Shown in pieces: positions 19,932 through 28,250 of a DNA stretch of 64,000 bases. Below the pieces are notes generated by a model. The model was given only the letters and a program-made list of their open reading frames with translations, was not told the origin of the DNA and did not search any database. The position numbers and the translations under genes were made by a program. The first letter of the stretch is position 1. Each line of letters opens with the position of its first letter. The stretch is from Closterium sp. Naga37s-1 (Eukaryota > Streptophyta > Zygnematophyceae > Desmidiales > Closteriaceae), in assembly GCA_947471745.1 (NCBI GenBank), contig CANJKZ010000826.1, positions 1,957,501 through 2,021,500 of the forward strand, in the 5' to 3' direction.

Positions 19932-20142
19932 CCGTGCTTGTACTGTTACATATATATATACCTGCTCTTGCTTGTCTAGCCTTTTTATATATATGTACTC
20001 CTGCATGTGAACTGGCCTTGTGGCCTTGAACTTGTGCTCGGAATGTGTGGTGACTTTGTGATCCACCCTGAGCTTTCTTTGCTTTGCTTTACTTGACTGG
20101 TCTTGTGACCCCTTGTTCTCCCCCACTTTGCCTATGGGGGTG

Positions 20143-20271
20143 TGTCAGAACATTATAGCTCTTGCATATTGTGTAGGCTATAGTGGGGTAGCCCATAAGG
20201 GGTACAACCCAATTAGGGTTATTACCTGTACCCAATTCATTCATAGTTCATTCATTCCTTGTTTCTTCTCA
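20143..20271 (+). repeat. 3' LTR of element B (129 bp)
   Basis: Matches 12950-13079 except for one missing T and one T-to-C change. The tract CTATGGGGGTG before it is the probable polypurine primer. Confidence 0.95.
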
Positions 20272-20627
20272 GTACATGCCCTGGTCGTGCGGCAATTGCT
20301 TGAAGCCGATGCGAATGAGGCGAGCGTGTAGGTATTGTTGCCATAGTCGCGGAGCTTGCTTGATGCCGTAGAGCGACTTGAGTAGTTGACAGACGTGGTT
20401 CGAGTTCGTGCTGGAGCCGTGTGGTAGCTCGACCAAGATCTCTGCGTCAACAGGTGCGTAGAGGAATGCGTTAGCAACGTCGATTTGCCGCAGCTTCTTC
20501 TTCTTCTTCATGGCGGCGATCGCGAGAAGGATGCGTAGCGAGGTGTGTCGGCTGACCGGAGCGAATGTTTCGGTGAAATTGCGTCCGTGCTCTTGGTCGA
20601 AGCTGCGTACGACCCAGCGTGCCTTAA
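20272..20627 (-). pseudogene. Element C reverse transcriptase, middle part
   Basis: Minus-strand piece between elements T and B: RWVVRSFDQEHGRNFTETF, HTSLRILLAIAAMKK, LRQIDVANAFLYAPVDAEI, VCQLLKSLYGIKQAPRLW and LPHDQGMY. It aligns directly to element C2 (42850-43190 region). The part before it is at 23266-23430 and the part after it at 11901-12949. A run of five lysines (MKKKKK) is two longer than in C2. Confidence 0.88.
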
Positions 20628-21034
20628 AGCTTTCGTATACATTTGCAAGTACTGTTTGGACTTGCACTGTAGCCAGGGAAAAATTCGCCAGAACGAAACA
20701 ACTGAGCGTGGCGAGAGGTTTGGCGAAAAATTGCAGCTTTGAGGAGTTCCAAACACAGGAAACTCCCCCGTCACCCAACCTTGGAGTCAGATTTGTGCGG
20801 CAACTCCCTGCGTATTTATTACTATGCACTTGTGATTCAAGAAGCATGCATACACTCCCAACTCTAGTACATTTTTGGCACTTCAGGACCAAAATCAAGC
20901 TCGTAGCCTCACAACATGTTTTATAAAAAAAGTCCTTACAATTGTATCACTATATACATAACCTTTATCACCCAACCCTGGATTCTTCGATACCAATCAC
21001 GTGACTAGTCATATGCCTGTGCACGAATGCAGGG

Positions 21035-21470
21035 AATGGAAGGGAATGGCAGGGAATGGAAGTGTATGGAAGGGAATGGAAGTGTATGGAAGGGAATGGA
21101 AGGGTATGGAAGGGTATGGCTGGGGTATGGAAGGGAATGGTAGGTATGGAAGGGTATGGAAGGGAATGGAAGGGTATGGAAGGGAATGGAAGGGTATGGA
21201 AGGGAATGGAAGGGTATGGAAGGGAATGGAAGGTATGGAAGGGTATGGAAGGGAATGGAAGGGTATGACAGGGGATGGATGGGTATGGCTGGGGTATGGA
21301 AGGGAATGGTACACTTACGCTAGGGAAGGAAAGGTATGGCAGAGTATGGCAAGGTATGGCAGAATGAGGGACGGGCTTGGCTGGCGTATGGAAGGGTATG
21401 GGAGGAGATGGAAGGGTGTGGCGGTGTATGGCAGCGGATGGATGAGTATGGCATGCGATCATCCAAGGGT
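21035..21470. repeat. 10-bp minisatellite in element T
   Basis: Units ggaatggaag and ggtatggaag alternate about 40 times. Frames stay open on both strands by composition, so the apparent proteins (GMEGYGREW type) are not taken as genes. Confidence 0.9.
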
Positions 21471-21484
21471 ACGGTAGGGGTTAG

Positions 21485-22110
21485 AAGCATATGAGAGGGA
21501 GAAGGGGGGAAAATGAAAGGAGATGGGGGGAAATGAGCGGGGGGGAAACGAGATGGAGAAGGGGGGGGAAATGAGAAGGAGCACGTGGGGAAAGGAGAGG
21601 GAGATGGGGGGAAACGAGAGGGGGAAGGGGGGGGGAATGCGGGGAAATGAGAGGGAGGTTATGTGGCATTTAACTGAGTGGTTAAGGGGGGAATGAGAAG
21701 GAGCAGGGGGGAGAATGAGAGGGATAAGGGGGGGAAATGAGAGGAAGAAGGGGGGTACATGAGCGAGAGAAGGGGGGACATAACAGTGAGCAGGGGGGAG
21801 GATGAGAGGGAGAAAGGGGGGGAATGAGGGGCTTCATGGGGGGAATGAGAGGGAGTAGGGGGAGATATAAGAGGGGGAAGGGGAAGAAATGAGAGGGAGA
21901 ATGGGGGGGAATGAGCGGGAGAAGGGGGTGACATGAGAGAGAGAAGGTGGGGACATGACAGGGAGCAGGGGGGGAGATGAGAGGGAGAAAGGGGGGGATG
22001 AGGGGCTTCATGGGGGGAATGAGAGGGAGAAGGGGGGAGGAATGAGGGAGAGCATGGGGGGGAAATGAGAGTGAGCAAGGGGGAAAATGAGAGTCTGCAA
22101 GGGGGGAAAT
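21485..22110. repeat. Purine-rich repeat array in element T
   Basis: Irregular units such as gggggaaatgagagggagaa. The plus strand is almost all G and A with many runs of four or more G. Confidence 0.9.
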
Positions 22111-22115
22111 GAGAG

Positions 22116-22823
22116 TGCGGCTGCCGCGGCTAGTGCGGAAACGTGGTAGCGAGGCTGTGCGATCGGGCGGCGACTGTGATGTGTGTTCGGCAGTTTGAGA
22201 AGGGAGGCGAGAAGGGATAATCGGGAGTGGGAAGGGGAAGCGGGGAGGCGGGAAGGGGAATTGGGAAGGCGGGAAGGGGAAATGGGGAGTGGGAAGGGGT
22301 AATGGGGAAGCGGGAAGGGGTCACGGGGAGGAGGGAAGGGGTAATGGGGAGCGGGAAGGGGAATTGGGGAGGCGAGAAGGGGTAATGGGGAGCGGGAAGG
22401 GGAATTGGGGAGGCGGGAAGGGGTAATGGGGAGCGGGAAGGGGAATTGGGGAGGCGGGAAAGGGTAATGGGGAGCGGGAAGGGGAAACGAGGAGGCGGGA
22501 AGGGATAATGGGGAGCGAGAAGAGGAAATGGGGTGGCGGGAAGGGGAATTGCAGAGGCAGGAAGGGGTAATGGGGAGCGGGAAGGGGAAACGAGGAGGCG
22601 CGAAGGGGTAATGGGGAGCGGGAAGAGGAAATGGGGTGTCGGGAAGGGGAATTGGGGAGGCGGGAAGGGGAAACGGGGAGGCGGGAAGAGGTAATGGGGA
22701 GCAATCGTTTCTGATTACCCTCGCGACACCTCAATTGCGGCTGCCGCCGCTACTGCGGAAACGTGGTAGCGAGGTCGCGCGATCGGGAAGCGACTGTGAT
22801 CGTGCGTGTTCGGCAGTTTGAGA
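22116..22823. repeat. 20-bp minisatellite bounded by ~85-bp direct repeats in element T
   Basis: A gcgggaaggggtaatgggga-type array (22200-22720) lies between two imperfect direct repeats (22116-22200 and 22737-22823) that share gcggaaacgtggtagcgagg and gtgttcggcagtttgaga. The block looks like an array expanded between duplicated flanks. Confidence 0.8.
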
Positions 22824-23265
22824 CGCAGCGTGCGCGTTCATGGTGGCGTGAGGAGGCCGCGTGGTGAGGCAACGCGACGGACGACGAGGCGAGGCTGTGA
22901 GAAGGGGTCCGGCGGGCTCGCCGTGTTAGAGGGCGGAACTGACGTTGGCTCGGACGTGTAATTACACTAAACTGCCCCACGCGTCTAAGTTTGTGTCGGA
23001 AACGGGAGTGATTTGCGCTGGCTGTTGTCGCGATGTGCTTTGCTACGATTTATGCTGCCTGTTGAGCGTAGTGGCGTAGATCTCACATGGACTGGATTTC
23101 GTATACTTTTGTTATTCCAAAAGTTTTGAATCACCAGTGAGCCCTGGGTGACGGGGAGATCACCTCCCTTGTGAAGCGAGTGAAACTAGCTGTTTCTGGG
23201 TTACCAATATTTCAAATTTCAAAACTTTTGAACCTCCCTTTTTCAAATGTATACGAAAGCTTTAA

Positions 23266-23430
23266 ATTTGTCGATGGTGCCGTCAGCCTTTGTCTTCACA
23301 CGGAAGACCCACTTCCCGGTGAGCACTGTCTTGTTCCGTGCCACGCCGATAGGAACCACTTTCCACGTGTTGCGTTCCTCCAGTGCCTTCAGTTCCTTGT
23401 CCATGGCTTCGCGCCATTTTTCCTTATGTT
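23266..23430 (-). pseudogene. Element C reverse transcriptase, N-terminal part
   Basis: Minus-strand piece reading MDKELKALEERNTWKV, VPIGVARNKTVLTGKWVFR and VKTKADGTIDKFKA up to the element T insertion. It is out of frame with the upstream protease-integrase frame. The shift falls in a run of G near 23411-23418. C2 changes frame at the same junction. Confidence 0.8.
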
Positions 23431-26250
23431 CCCCCCCCAGAGCGTCGCAGGCTCTTTAGGAGTGGCGGTGCCGTGGACTGCGGTGACGAGTCCGAGAATC
23501 TGCAGTCCACTCTGTGAGTAGCGGGGAAGATTTACGTCCTCGGGATAAGCTGCTTCATCTCCCGCTTCTTGATCAGGTATGAAGTTCGGTCCTACTCGTT
23601 CTGCTTCGTTGGTGTTGACTGTCGCAGGTGTTACGTAACCGTTGTCGGCGAAATGGTAGAAGGTTTCGGCGTTGGCACTTTCGCGAGGGTTGTCTTCGTC
23701 CATGGGAACGTCGACGGAGCAGAACGGAAGAGGTCCGGCTTCTTCTGATGCGTTGTCCACATTCTGCTCGTCCCAGTCAGCTTCGTCCGCTGCTGAGGCG
23801 AAGGCTCGGTCACCACGAAAACCACCTGTGGGATCCTGGTCTTCGTGCAGGTTGGCAAGGTATGTCTGGAGCGTGAGTCGTTCGTAGAAAATTACATCAC
23901 GTGCTGCTACTGTTTCCTTGGAGTGGACGTCGAAGATTTTCCACGCGTTGTAGTTCTTTTCGATTCCCAGGTGTAGTCCCCACTGTGCTCGTTGAGAAAA
24001 TCGGCCCGCTCGTGCTGCTGGGGGTTGGTACTGTACCATGCATCCGAATACTCGTAACAGTTTTGTGCTGCCCTGTTTCCCTGTCCATAGCAGATGCGGT
24101 GATGTGTTGTTCGGAAGCGATGATGACGACAGCAAGTTGTGCAGCATGACGGCGTGGTCCATTGCTGCAGGCCACTGGTGGTTGGGTAGCCGCATGCCAC
24201 GTAACAGTTTGCGCATGCTGTTCTGCAAGGTCCTGTTCATTCTTTCTGCTACACCCTGCTGCTGATGGGCGTAGGGAAGGGAGATGAGCCGCTTGATTCC
24301 CCTTTCCCCCAGGTACTGCTTGAATCGCTGAGAGGTGTATTCTCCTCCTCCGTCTGACTGGAAGCTTTTCAGTTTCACGCCCGATTCTCTCTCTGCTACT
24401 GGTAGCCAGGCCACGAAGGCTGCGAATGCCATGTCGCGGCTAGGGAGGTTTAGGTGCCAGACGTAACGGGTGGCGGCGTCGATGAAGGTGATTGTATAGT
24501 TGTATATTACTTGTCCTGGTTCCTGATTGTACAGGATGTCGCTGTACACCTTCTCGAGTGGTGCGTACGCGGGTGCGCTTGGGTTGTGATGAGACGCAAA
24601 CGGTCGATGTGGTAAGTCACCTTCAGGGCAGGTGAGGCACGTTCCGCGTACTCGTTGAAGTTCTCGTCCGTCGGTCAGTAGGAGTGAGTCCTTGTCGAGT
24701 ACTCCTGCTCTTATCGTATTGTTTAATACTGTGTTGCTTGGGTGTCCCATCCTTGCGTGCCAGGTGCTTTCGTCGGCGCGATGTCCGGGTGATCGTCGGT
24801 ACATATCGGAGTTGGAGTAGAAGTTGGCGGTGAAGTTGGCGCTGCGATGAACTTCTCGTGGTGCTGGGTGTAATTGTTGCGAGGGTGTCGGTGGTGTGTC
24901 GTCGATGAGGAGTGGTGTCGTTGAAGGTTCAGCAATTGGTGTTGATGTTCCTGCTGCTGCCGTTGATGGTTCTGCTGCTGCCGATGTTGTCTCTGCTGCT
25001 GCCGATGTTGTCTCTGCTGCTGCCGATGTTGTCTCTGCTGCTGCCGATGTTGTCTCTGCTGCTGCCGATGTTGTCTCTGCTGCTGCCGATGTTGTCTGAA
25101 TTATTGCTAACGCCCTTGTTCTTTCTGCTTCAGGGATGGTGTGTGAATACCAGAAGCCTTCTGGACTAAAGTCTGGATCAAGGTCTGGAGGGTGTGTCCA
25201 GTTGGTGAAGTTAACGATGGCGTCGCTGTCGGCGGTGCCAAGATCAGGAACGAAGTCAAGAACGAAGACGTTGTTTTTGAGGACCGCCTTGCCGATGTAA
25301 AGTCCTCCTCTCCCGTGATACAGCTTGAATTCTTGGGTGGTGCTGTCTGCTTCGAGGTGAATCCCTTTCGCCATTAGCTGACTGACGCTCAGTAAGTTGT
25401 AGCCGAGTCCCTCCGCGATTAGTACTTTTGACATCTGCAGTATAACGTTTGTTTCCCTTGACTGAAGTTGAACTACGCCTTGTCGTCGTGTTCGCAGGTT
25501 CTGATTGTTGGCGACTGTAATGACAACTTCGCGTTGAAGTTGGTGTTCTCGTTGAACGAAGCGTCCCGAGGAGCACATGTGCTGTCCGCAGCAACTGTCC
25601 AAGAACCATGTGTCCTTTCCGGATGGTTCGCTTTGGGCGATGGCGGCGTATGTCGGGTTCGGCTGAAGTGACTCGCGGCGGGGTGTGGTTTCGTCGAGTT
25701 GTTCTTCCGGTGAGTAGTGTGGTGGTGACTCGGTGATGCAGGAGTCACTCAGCTTTGCCATGCAGCTGACGATGTTTCTTGCTCCTTGTGCAGGTTGTCC
25801 CGTTGAAGTCGTTGAGGCTTGAATCTGAGTCATGGGATTTGCTTGCGTTGAGGTGATTTGGCTGCTTGAAGGTCGAAGTTGCCGCTGTGGAGTTGTTGAC
25901 TGTTGACGGTTCGGGCAGTGTGTACGCGGGTGTCCTGAAGTTTTGCAGATGTGGCAGAACGGAGGTACTGGCTTCGGTTGTTGCTGCCGGTTGTTGTTGT
26001 TGTTGTAGCGTCGCTGAGTGTGGAACGTGAATTCCGGTGCTGATGTCTTCTTTTTGTGTCGTTCTTCTTGCAGGTCCATGTCTTGCTGCTCGGCGTGGAT
26101 TTCGGCGCAGAGCGCTGCTTCGGAGATTCTTCCGTGAGCTCGGAGAATGGCCCTTGTGGCGCGCCATTGAGGACCGAGGCCGCCGATGAGGACTGTCACG
26201 AAGGCGTCTTCAGAAATCGACCCTCCGCATCGAAGAAGCTTGTCGCGCAA
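23389..26250 (-). CDS. Element C Gag end, protease and integrase
   Basis: Minus-strand frame of about 950 residues. It starts in the Gag end (RDKLLRCGGSISEDAFVT, SEAALCAEIHAEQQDMD), with a classical C-X2-C-X4-H-X4-C knuckle CHICKTSGHPRTHC. Protease follows at about 25574-25612, where the active-site segment reads WFLDSCCGQHMC, so the invariant glycine of D-S/T-G is cysteine. A 21-bp repeat codes ETTSAAA units. Integrase has its HHCC domain (WHARMGHPS to CLTCPEGD) and catalytic D, D and E in VYSDILY, FQSDGGGEY and GVAERMNRT. It overlaps the gag frame at 26210-26250 in a different frame. In C2 the two are continuous, so one extra base in C breaks the polyprotein. The downstream end is another frame break in a G run. 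Confidence 0.88.
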   Translation of the reverse strand: MRDKLLRCGGSISEDAFVTVLIGGLGPQWRATRAILRAHGRISEAALCAEIHAEQQDMDLQEERHKKKTSAPEFTFHTQRRYNNNNNRQQQPKPVPPFCHICKTSGHPRTHCPNRQQSTTPQRQLRPSSSQITSTQANPMTQIQASTTSTGQPAQGARNIVSCMAKLSDSCITESPPHYSPEEQLDETTPRRESLQPNPTYAAIAQSEPSGKDTWFLDSCCGQHMCSSGRFVQREHQLQREVVITVANNQNLRTRRQGVVQLQSRETNVILQMSKVLIAEGLGYNLLSVSQLMAKGIHLEADSTTQEFKLYHGRGGLYIGKAVLKNNVFVLDFVPDLGTADSDAIVNFTNWTHPPDLDPDFSPEGFWYSHTIPEAERTRALAIIQTTSAAAETTSAAAETTSAAAETTSAAAETTSAAAETTSAAAEPSTAAAGTSTPIAEPSTTPLLIDDTPPTPSQQLHPAPREVHRSANFTANFYSNSDMYRRSPGHRADESTWHARMGHPSNTVLNNTIRAGVLDKDSLLLTDGRELQRVRGTCLTCPEGDLPHRPFASHHNPSAPAYAPLEKVYSDILYNQEPGQVIYNYTITFIDAATRYVWHLNLPSRDMAFAAFVAWLPVAERESGVKLKSFQSDGGGEYTSQRFKQYLGERGIKRLISLPYAHQQQGVAERMNRTLQNSMRKLLRGMRLPNHQWPAAMDHAVMLHNLLSSSSLPNNTSPHLLWTGKQGSTKLLRVFGCMVQYQPPAARAGRFSQRAQWGLHLGIEKNYNAWKIFDVHSKETVAARDVIFYERLTLQTYLANLHEDQDPTGGFRGDRAFASAADEADWDEQNVDNASEEAGPLPFCSVDVPMDEDNPRESANAETFYHFADNGYVTPATVNTNEAERVGPNFIPDQEAGDEAAYPEDVNLPRYSQSGLQILGLVTAVHGTATPKEPATLWGGNIRKNGAKPWTRN
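24955..25100 (-). repeat. 21-bp coding repeat in element C
   Basis: About seven tandem copies of a unit coding TTSAAAE between protease and integrase. C2 has fewer copies at 44700-44820, so the array changes by whole units between relatives. Confidence 0.9.
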
Positions 26251-27121
26251 ACTCGCGACATCGACTGATATATGCCATTCCTTTCTCCCCTGGTTTCATT
26301 TCAACCGTTGTCAGTTGCGCCATTAACCGACTTTGGCTTACGCTGTCTGTTGCTTGATACAGGCTCTTCAGGTGGTTGTACGCGAGCTCCGCGGAGTTGC
26401 CGTAACCTCGGTAAGACCTTATGTTCTGCTGTTGAGTCGGGGTGATATTCCTCAGTAGGATCGTGTACGCCATCATTGACTGATAGGTGTACTGCTGCTT
26501 CTCGTACTGTGTGCCGTTTGTTGGGTATGGCAGAGACCCGTCGAAGAACCCGAGTATCTGCGCGCCTTCCATCATCAGCTCGAACTCGAACGACCAGGTG
26601 AAGAAGTCCTTTCCATCGAAGGGTTTTGACGTCTGCATCTTCAGGACGTGTGCGAACTGCGACTGAACTTGTAATGCGTCCAGTGATTTTTCTTGTCCAG
26701 GTGAAGGCTGTGGGTGTGGCATAAAGCTGATGGACCCGCGCTCGTACGGAGCAAAGGTAGGCTGCTGTTGTTGATTTCCTCGTGCATATGATGAGCCGTC
26801 GAGACTCATGGGTGTTGCTCCGTTGTTGTTGCTGTTGTGTGACTGCGCAGGTGCCGATTGCTGGTGTTGCTCGTAGAGGGACATGAAGGAGAAAAACTTC
26901 TCCATCATGCTCTGGTCGAAGTCTGCAGGTTGATTCGCGGGAGTCTCGGTAGATGTTGCTCTGGGTTTTGTTGCCGTGCCCTCCTCTGTCTGTAGGCCAG
27001 AGGCAGGAGGTGGAGTAGGAGTAGTGCCCTGGGAGCCGTTGGAGTTGCTCCTTTCCTTTTGTGTAGCCATGCTTGTTGGTGTTGTCGGTATAGAAGTTGA
27101 ATTCCCCCTGATAGCTCTCAT
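26210..27121 (-). CDS. Element C Gag N-terminal and capsid region
   Basis: Minus-strand frame of 303 residues. The first ATG (27119-27121) lies inside the primer-binding site TGGTATGAGAGC. A second in-frame start, MATQKERS, is conserved in C2 and may be the real one. A Pro/Thr/Gln-rich N-terminus is followed by MMEKFFSFMSLYEQHQQ and a capsid-like region with QTSKPFDGKDFFTWSFEFE, EGAQILGFFDGSLPYP and MMAYTILLRNITPTQQQNI, typical of copia Gag. It ends ISRCREFARQASSMRRVDF because of a one-base frameshift. In C2 the reading continues ISRCRELRDKLLRCGG. Gag would form the virus-like particle. Copia families need more Gag than Pol, but there is no sign here that the shift is programmed. Confidence 0.88.
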   Translation of the reverse strand: MRAIRGNSTSIPTTPTSMATQKERSNSNGSQGTTPTPPPASGLQTEEGTATKPRATSTETPANQPADFDQSMMEKFFSFMSLYEQHQQSAPAQSHNSNNNGATPMSLDGSSYARGNQQQQPTFAPYERGSISFMPHPQPSPGQEKSLDALQVQSQFAHVLKMQTSKPFDGKDFFTWSFEFELMMEGAQILGFFDGSLPYPTNGTQYEKQQYTYQSMMAYTILLRNITPTQQQNIRSYRGYGNSAELAYNHLKSLYQATDSVSQSRLMAQLTTVEMKPGEKGMAYISRCREFARQASSMRRVDF

Positions 27122-27125
27122 ACCA
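27114..27125 (-). promoter_or_regulatory. Element C primer-binding site
   Basis: Minus-strand TGGTATGAGAGC directly after the LTR end. It matches the initiator-Met primer site TGGTATCAGAGC except for C to G at position 7, the change that creates the ATG of the gag frame. The same site is at 47116-47127 in C2. Confidence 0.8.
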
Positions 27126-27570
27126 TGTTAGGCTGAAAAAAGCCCTTAGGATCTTTGCAGGGGTGAACTCTGGGTAGAGTTGGTGTAGTAGCGGAAGCGT
27201 TAATAAAGAGTTGTGAACCACCTTGCGCTAGTATGTGAGGGCAAAGTAAGTTGATTAAAACAAAGAGATACAAGATTATATAGGAGTACAAGGAATATGA
27301 AAGGATACGGTTATAACTGTTTTACTTGTTGCTGTTGCGGTTCGATACAGTGACGACTCGGGCAACTGCTCTGTAGCGAGTCAGTTGTGTGTCCTTGCTG
27401 TCGCGCTGTACTTGTCAGGTCAAAGGTCGCTGACCTTTGACTTTCGCGTAACCTCCAGCGGTTACTTCAACCTCCGAGGGTTGACTCGCTGGTGCCTCGG
27501 TATGCTTTGCTTCGCTTGTGCCTTAGTGTTTCGACACGACAGAAGCGCTTAGGACCGATTGTTTCCAACA
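27126..27570 (-). repeat. 5' LTR of element C
   Basis: Near-identical to 11478-11922 (about three differences). It ends TTTCCAACA on the plus strand and is followed by the duplication CCTCT. The inverted repeat GTCAAAGGTC/GACCTTTGAC is at about 27420-27442. Confidence 0.93.
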
Positions 27571-27575
27571 CCTCT

Positions 27576-27611
27576 TACCTAATACACATTCCTTCCTAGC
27601 TAATCTCGACA
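27576..27611 (+). repeat. Element E 5' LTR, second part
   Basis: Completes the LTR begun at 11376 and ends AATCTCGACA. Together the parts make 138 bp, the same length as the 3' LTR. Confidence 0.88.
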
Positions 27612-27680
27612 TGGTATTAAGAGCTAGGACGTTCCTAGCCTAGGACCGTAATTAAGGGCCCACCACATTCGTTTTTACCT
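27612..27680 (+). promoter_or_regulatory. Element E primer-binding site, hairpin and GGGCCC palindrome
   Basis: TGGTATTAAGAGC follows the LTR. CTAGGA and TCCTAG then form a 6-bp stem with loop CGT, followed by GGGCCCACCACATTCG and a T run. The stem sequence differs completely from that of element B, but the pairing and position are kept. Confidence 0.65.
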
Positions 27681-27764
27681 GCCCGACCGTTAGTTTCTGC
27701 CCTGCCCAGCGTTTCACGCAGCCCTGCCCTTTTCTGCCGTGCGCAGCCCTTATAATCCGCGTAG

Positions 27765-28030
27765 GCCCGAGCACAGCCCGTACAGCCCGCGCCAAGCCGT
27801 CGCACAGCCCGTACAGCCCGCGCCAAGCCGTCGCGCAGCCTGTACAGCCCACGCCAGGCCCGCGCGCAGCCAGTACAGCTCGCGTAGGCCCGTCGCGAAG
27901 CCCGTACAGCCCACGTAGGCCCATCGCGAAGCCCGTACAGCCCGCGCCAGGCCGTCGCGCAGCTCGTATAGCCCGCGCCAGGCCCGCACGCAGCTCGTAC
28001 AGCCCATGCCTGGCCCGCACGCGGCCCGTG
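27765..28030. repeat. ~33-bp GC minisatellite in the element E leader
   Basis: Imperfect units around cccgtacagcccgcgccaag and cgtcgcgcag, about eight copies. Confidence 0.85.
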
Positions 28031-28250
28031 TTACTGGTGCACTCACGCTGCTGCTTCGCTGCTGCGCCTGAACTGCTGCTGCAGTGCTGCTGCCGCCTGC
28101 ACTGCCCTGCTTCTGCTGCTGCTACTTGCTGCAGCTGCTCCTCCTTGCTGCTGCTGCTGCTACTTGCTGCAGCTGCTCCTCCTTGCTGCTGCTGCTGCTA
28201 CTTGCTGCAGCTGCTCCTCCTTGCTGCTGCTGCAGCTCCTACTACTGCAC

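Larger units (their letters stand above)
12950..20271 (+). mobile_element. Element B: 7.3-kb copia element with 130-bp LTRs
   Basis: LTRs at 12950-13079 and 20143-20271 start TGTCAGAAC and end TTCTCA. They differ by one substitution and one indel. The duplication GTACA flanks both ends (12945-12949 and 20272-20276). It sits in the RT gene of element C, between QGMY and RLTKG. Primer site at 13080, leader minisatellites to 13890, gag-pol from 13952 to 19931, and a polypurine-like tract CTATGGGGGTG just before 20143. An 8-base deletion near 18480 splits pol into two frames. Confidence 0.95.
20628..23261. mobile_element. Element T: TIR-bounded DNA transposon, TTAA target site, no transposase
   Basis: An 18-bp perfect terminal inverted repeat, AGCTTTCGTATACATTTG (20628-20645) and its complement (23244-23261), is flanked by TTAA on both sides (20624-20627 and 23262-23265). 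It interrupts element C RT exactly where C2 reads GCCTTAAACTTG without an insert. TTAA duplication is the piggyBac hallmark. Because TTAA and TA are both palindromic here, a TA target (Tc1/mariner type) fits equally well. About 2.6 kb, no transposase-like frame, and most of the interior is minisatellite, so it is a large non-autonomous element. Subterminal regions share a CCCCGTCACCCA block in inverted positions. Confidence 0.8.
11478..27570 (-). mobile_element. Element C: Ty1/copia element with 445-bp LTRs, interrupted by B and T
   Basis: Minus-strand element with LTRs at 11478-11922 and 27126-27570, both 445 bp and differing at about three positions by eye. The flanking CCTCT duplication (11473-11477 and 27571-27575) lies in the 5' LTR of E. 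Coding order from the right: gag (27121), protease-integrase, RT and RNase H (to 11901). The RT is interrupted by element T and by element B. Without these insertions the element would be about 6.1 kb. The polypurine tract gcgaaggggag is at 11923-11933 and the primer site at 27114-27125. Confidence 0.92.

Noticed and set aside
21001..21477. GGAAT-type repeat resembling human satellite II/III, raising contamination
   Set aside because: Units are 10 bp with GGTATGGAAG alternation, and the array lies between plant-type copia sequence and the T inverted repeats.
24955..25100. CRISPR-like regular repeats
   Set aside because: Direct tandem repeats without spacers, in coding frame, in a eukaryotic retrotransposon.
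26210..26250. Gag/pol overlap of element C as a programmed frameshift
   Set aside because: C2 reads continuously at this point, so one extra base in C is the simpler explanation.
27420..27442. AGGTCA-type half sites as nuclear-receptor elements
   Set aside because: Nuclear receptors are animal proteins; the palindrome is better viewed as an LTR hairpin or an unknown factor site.
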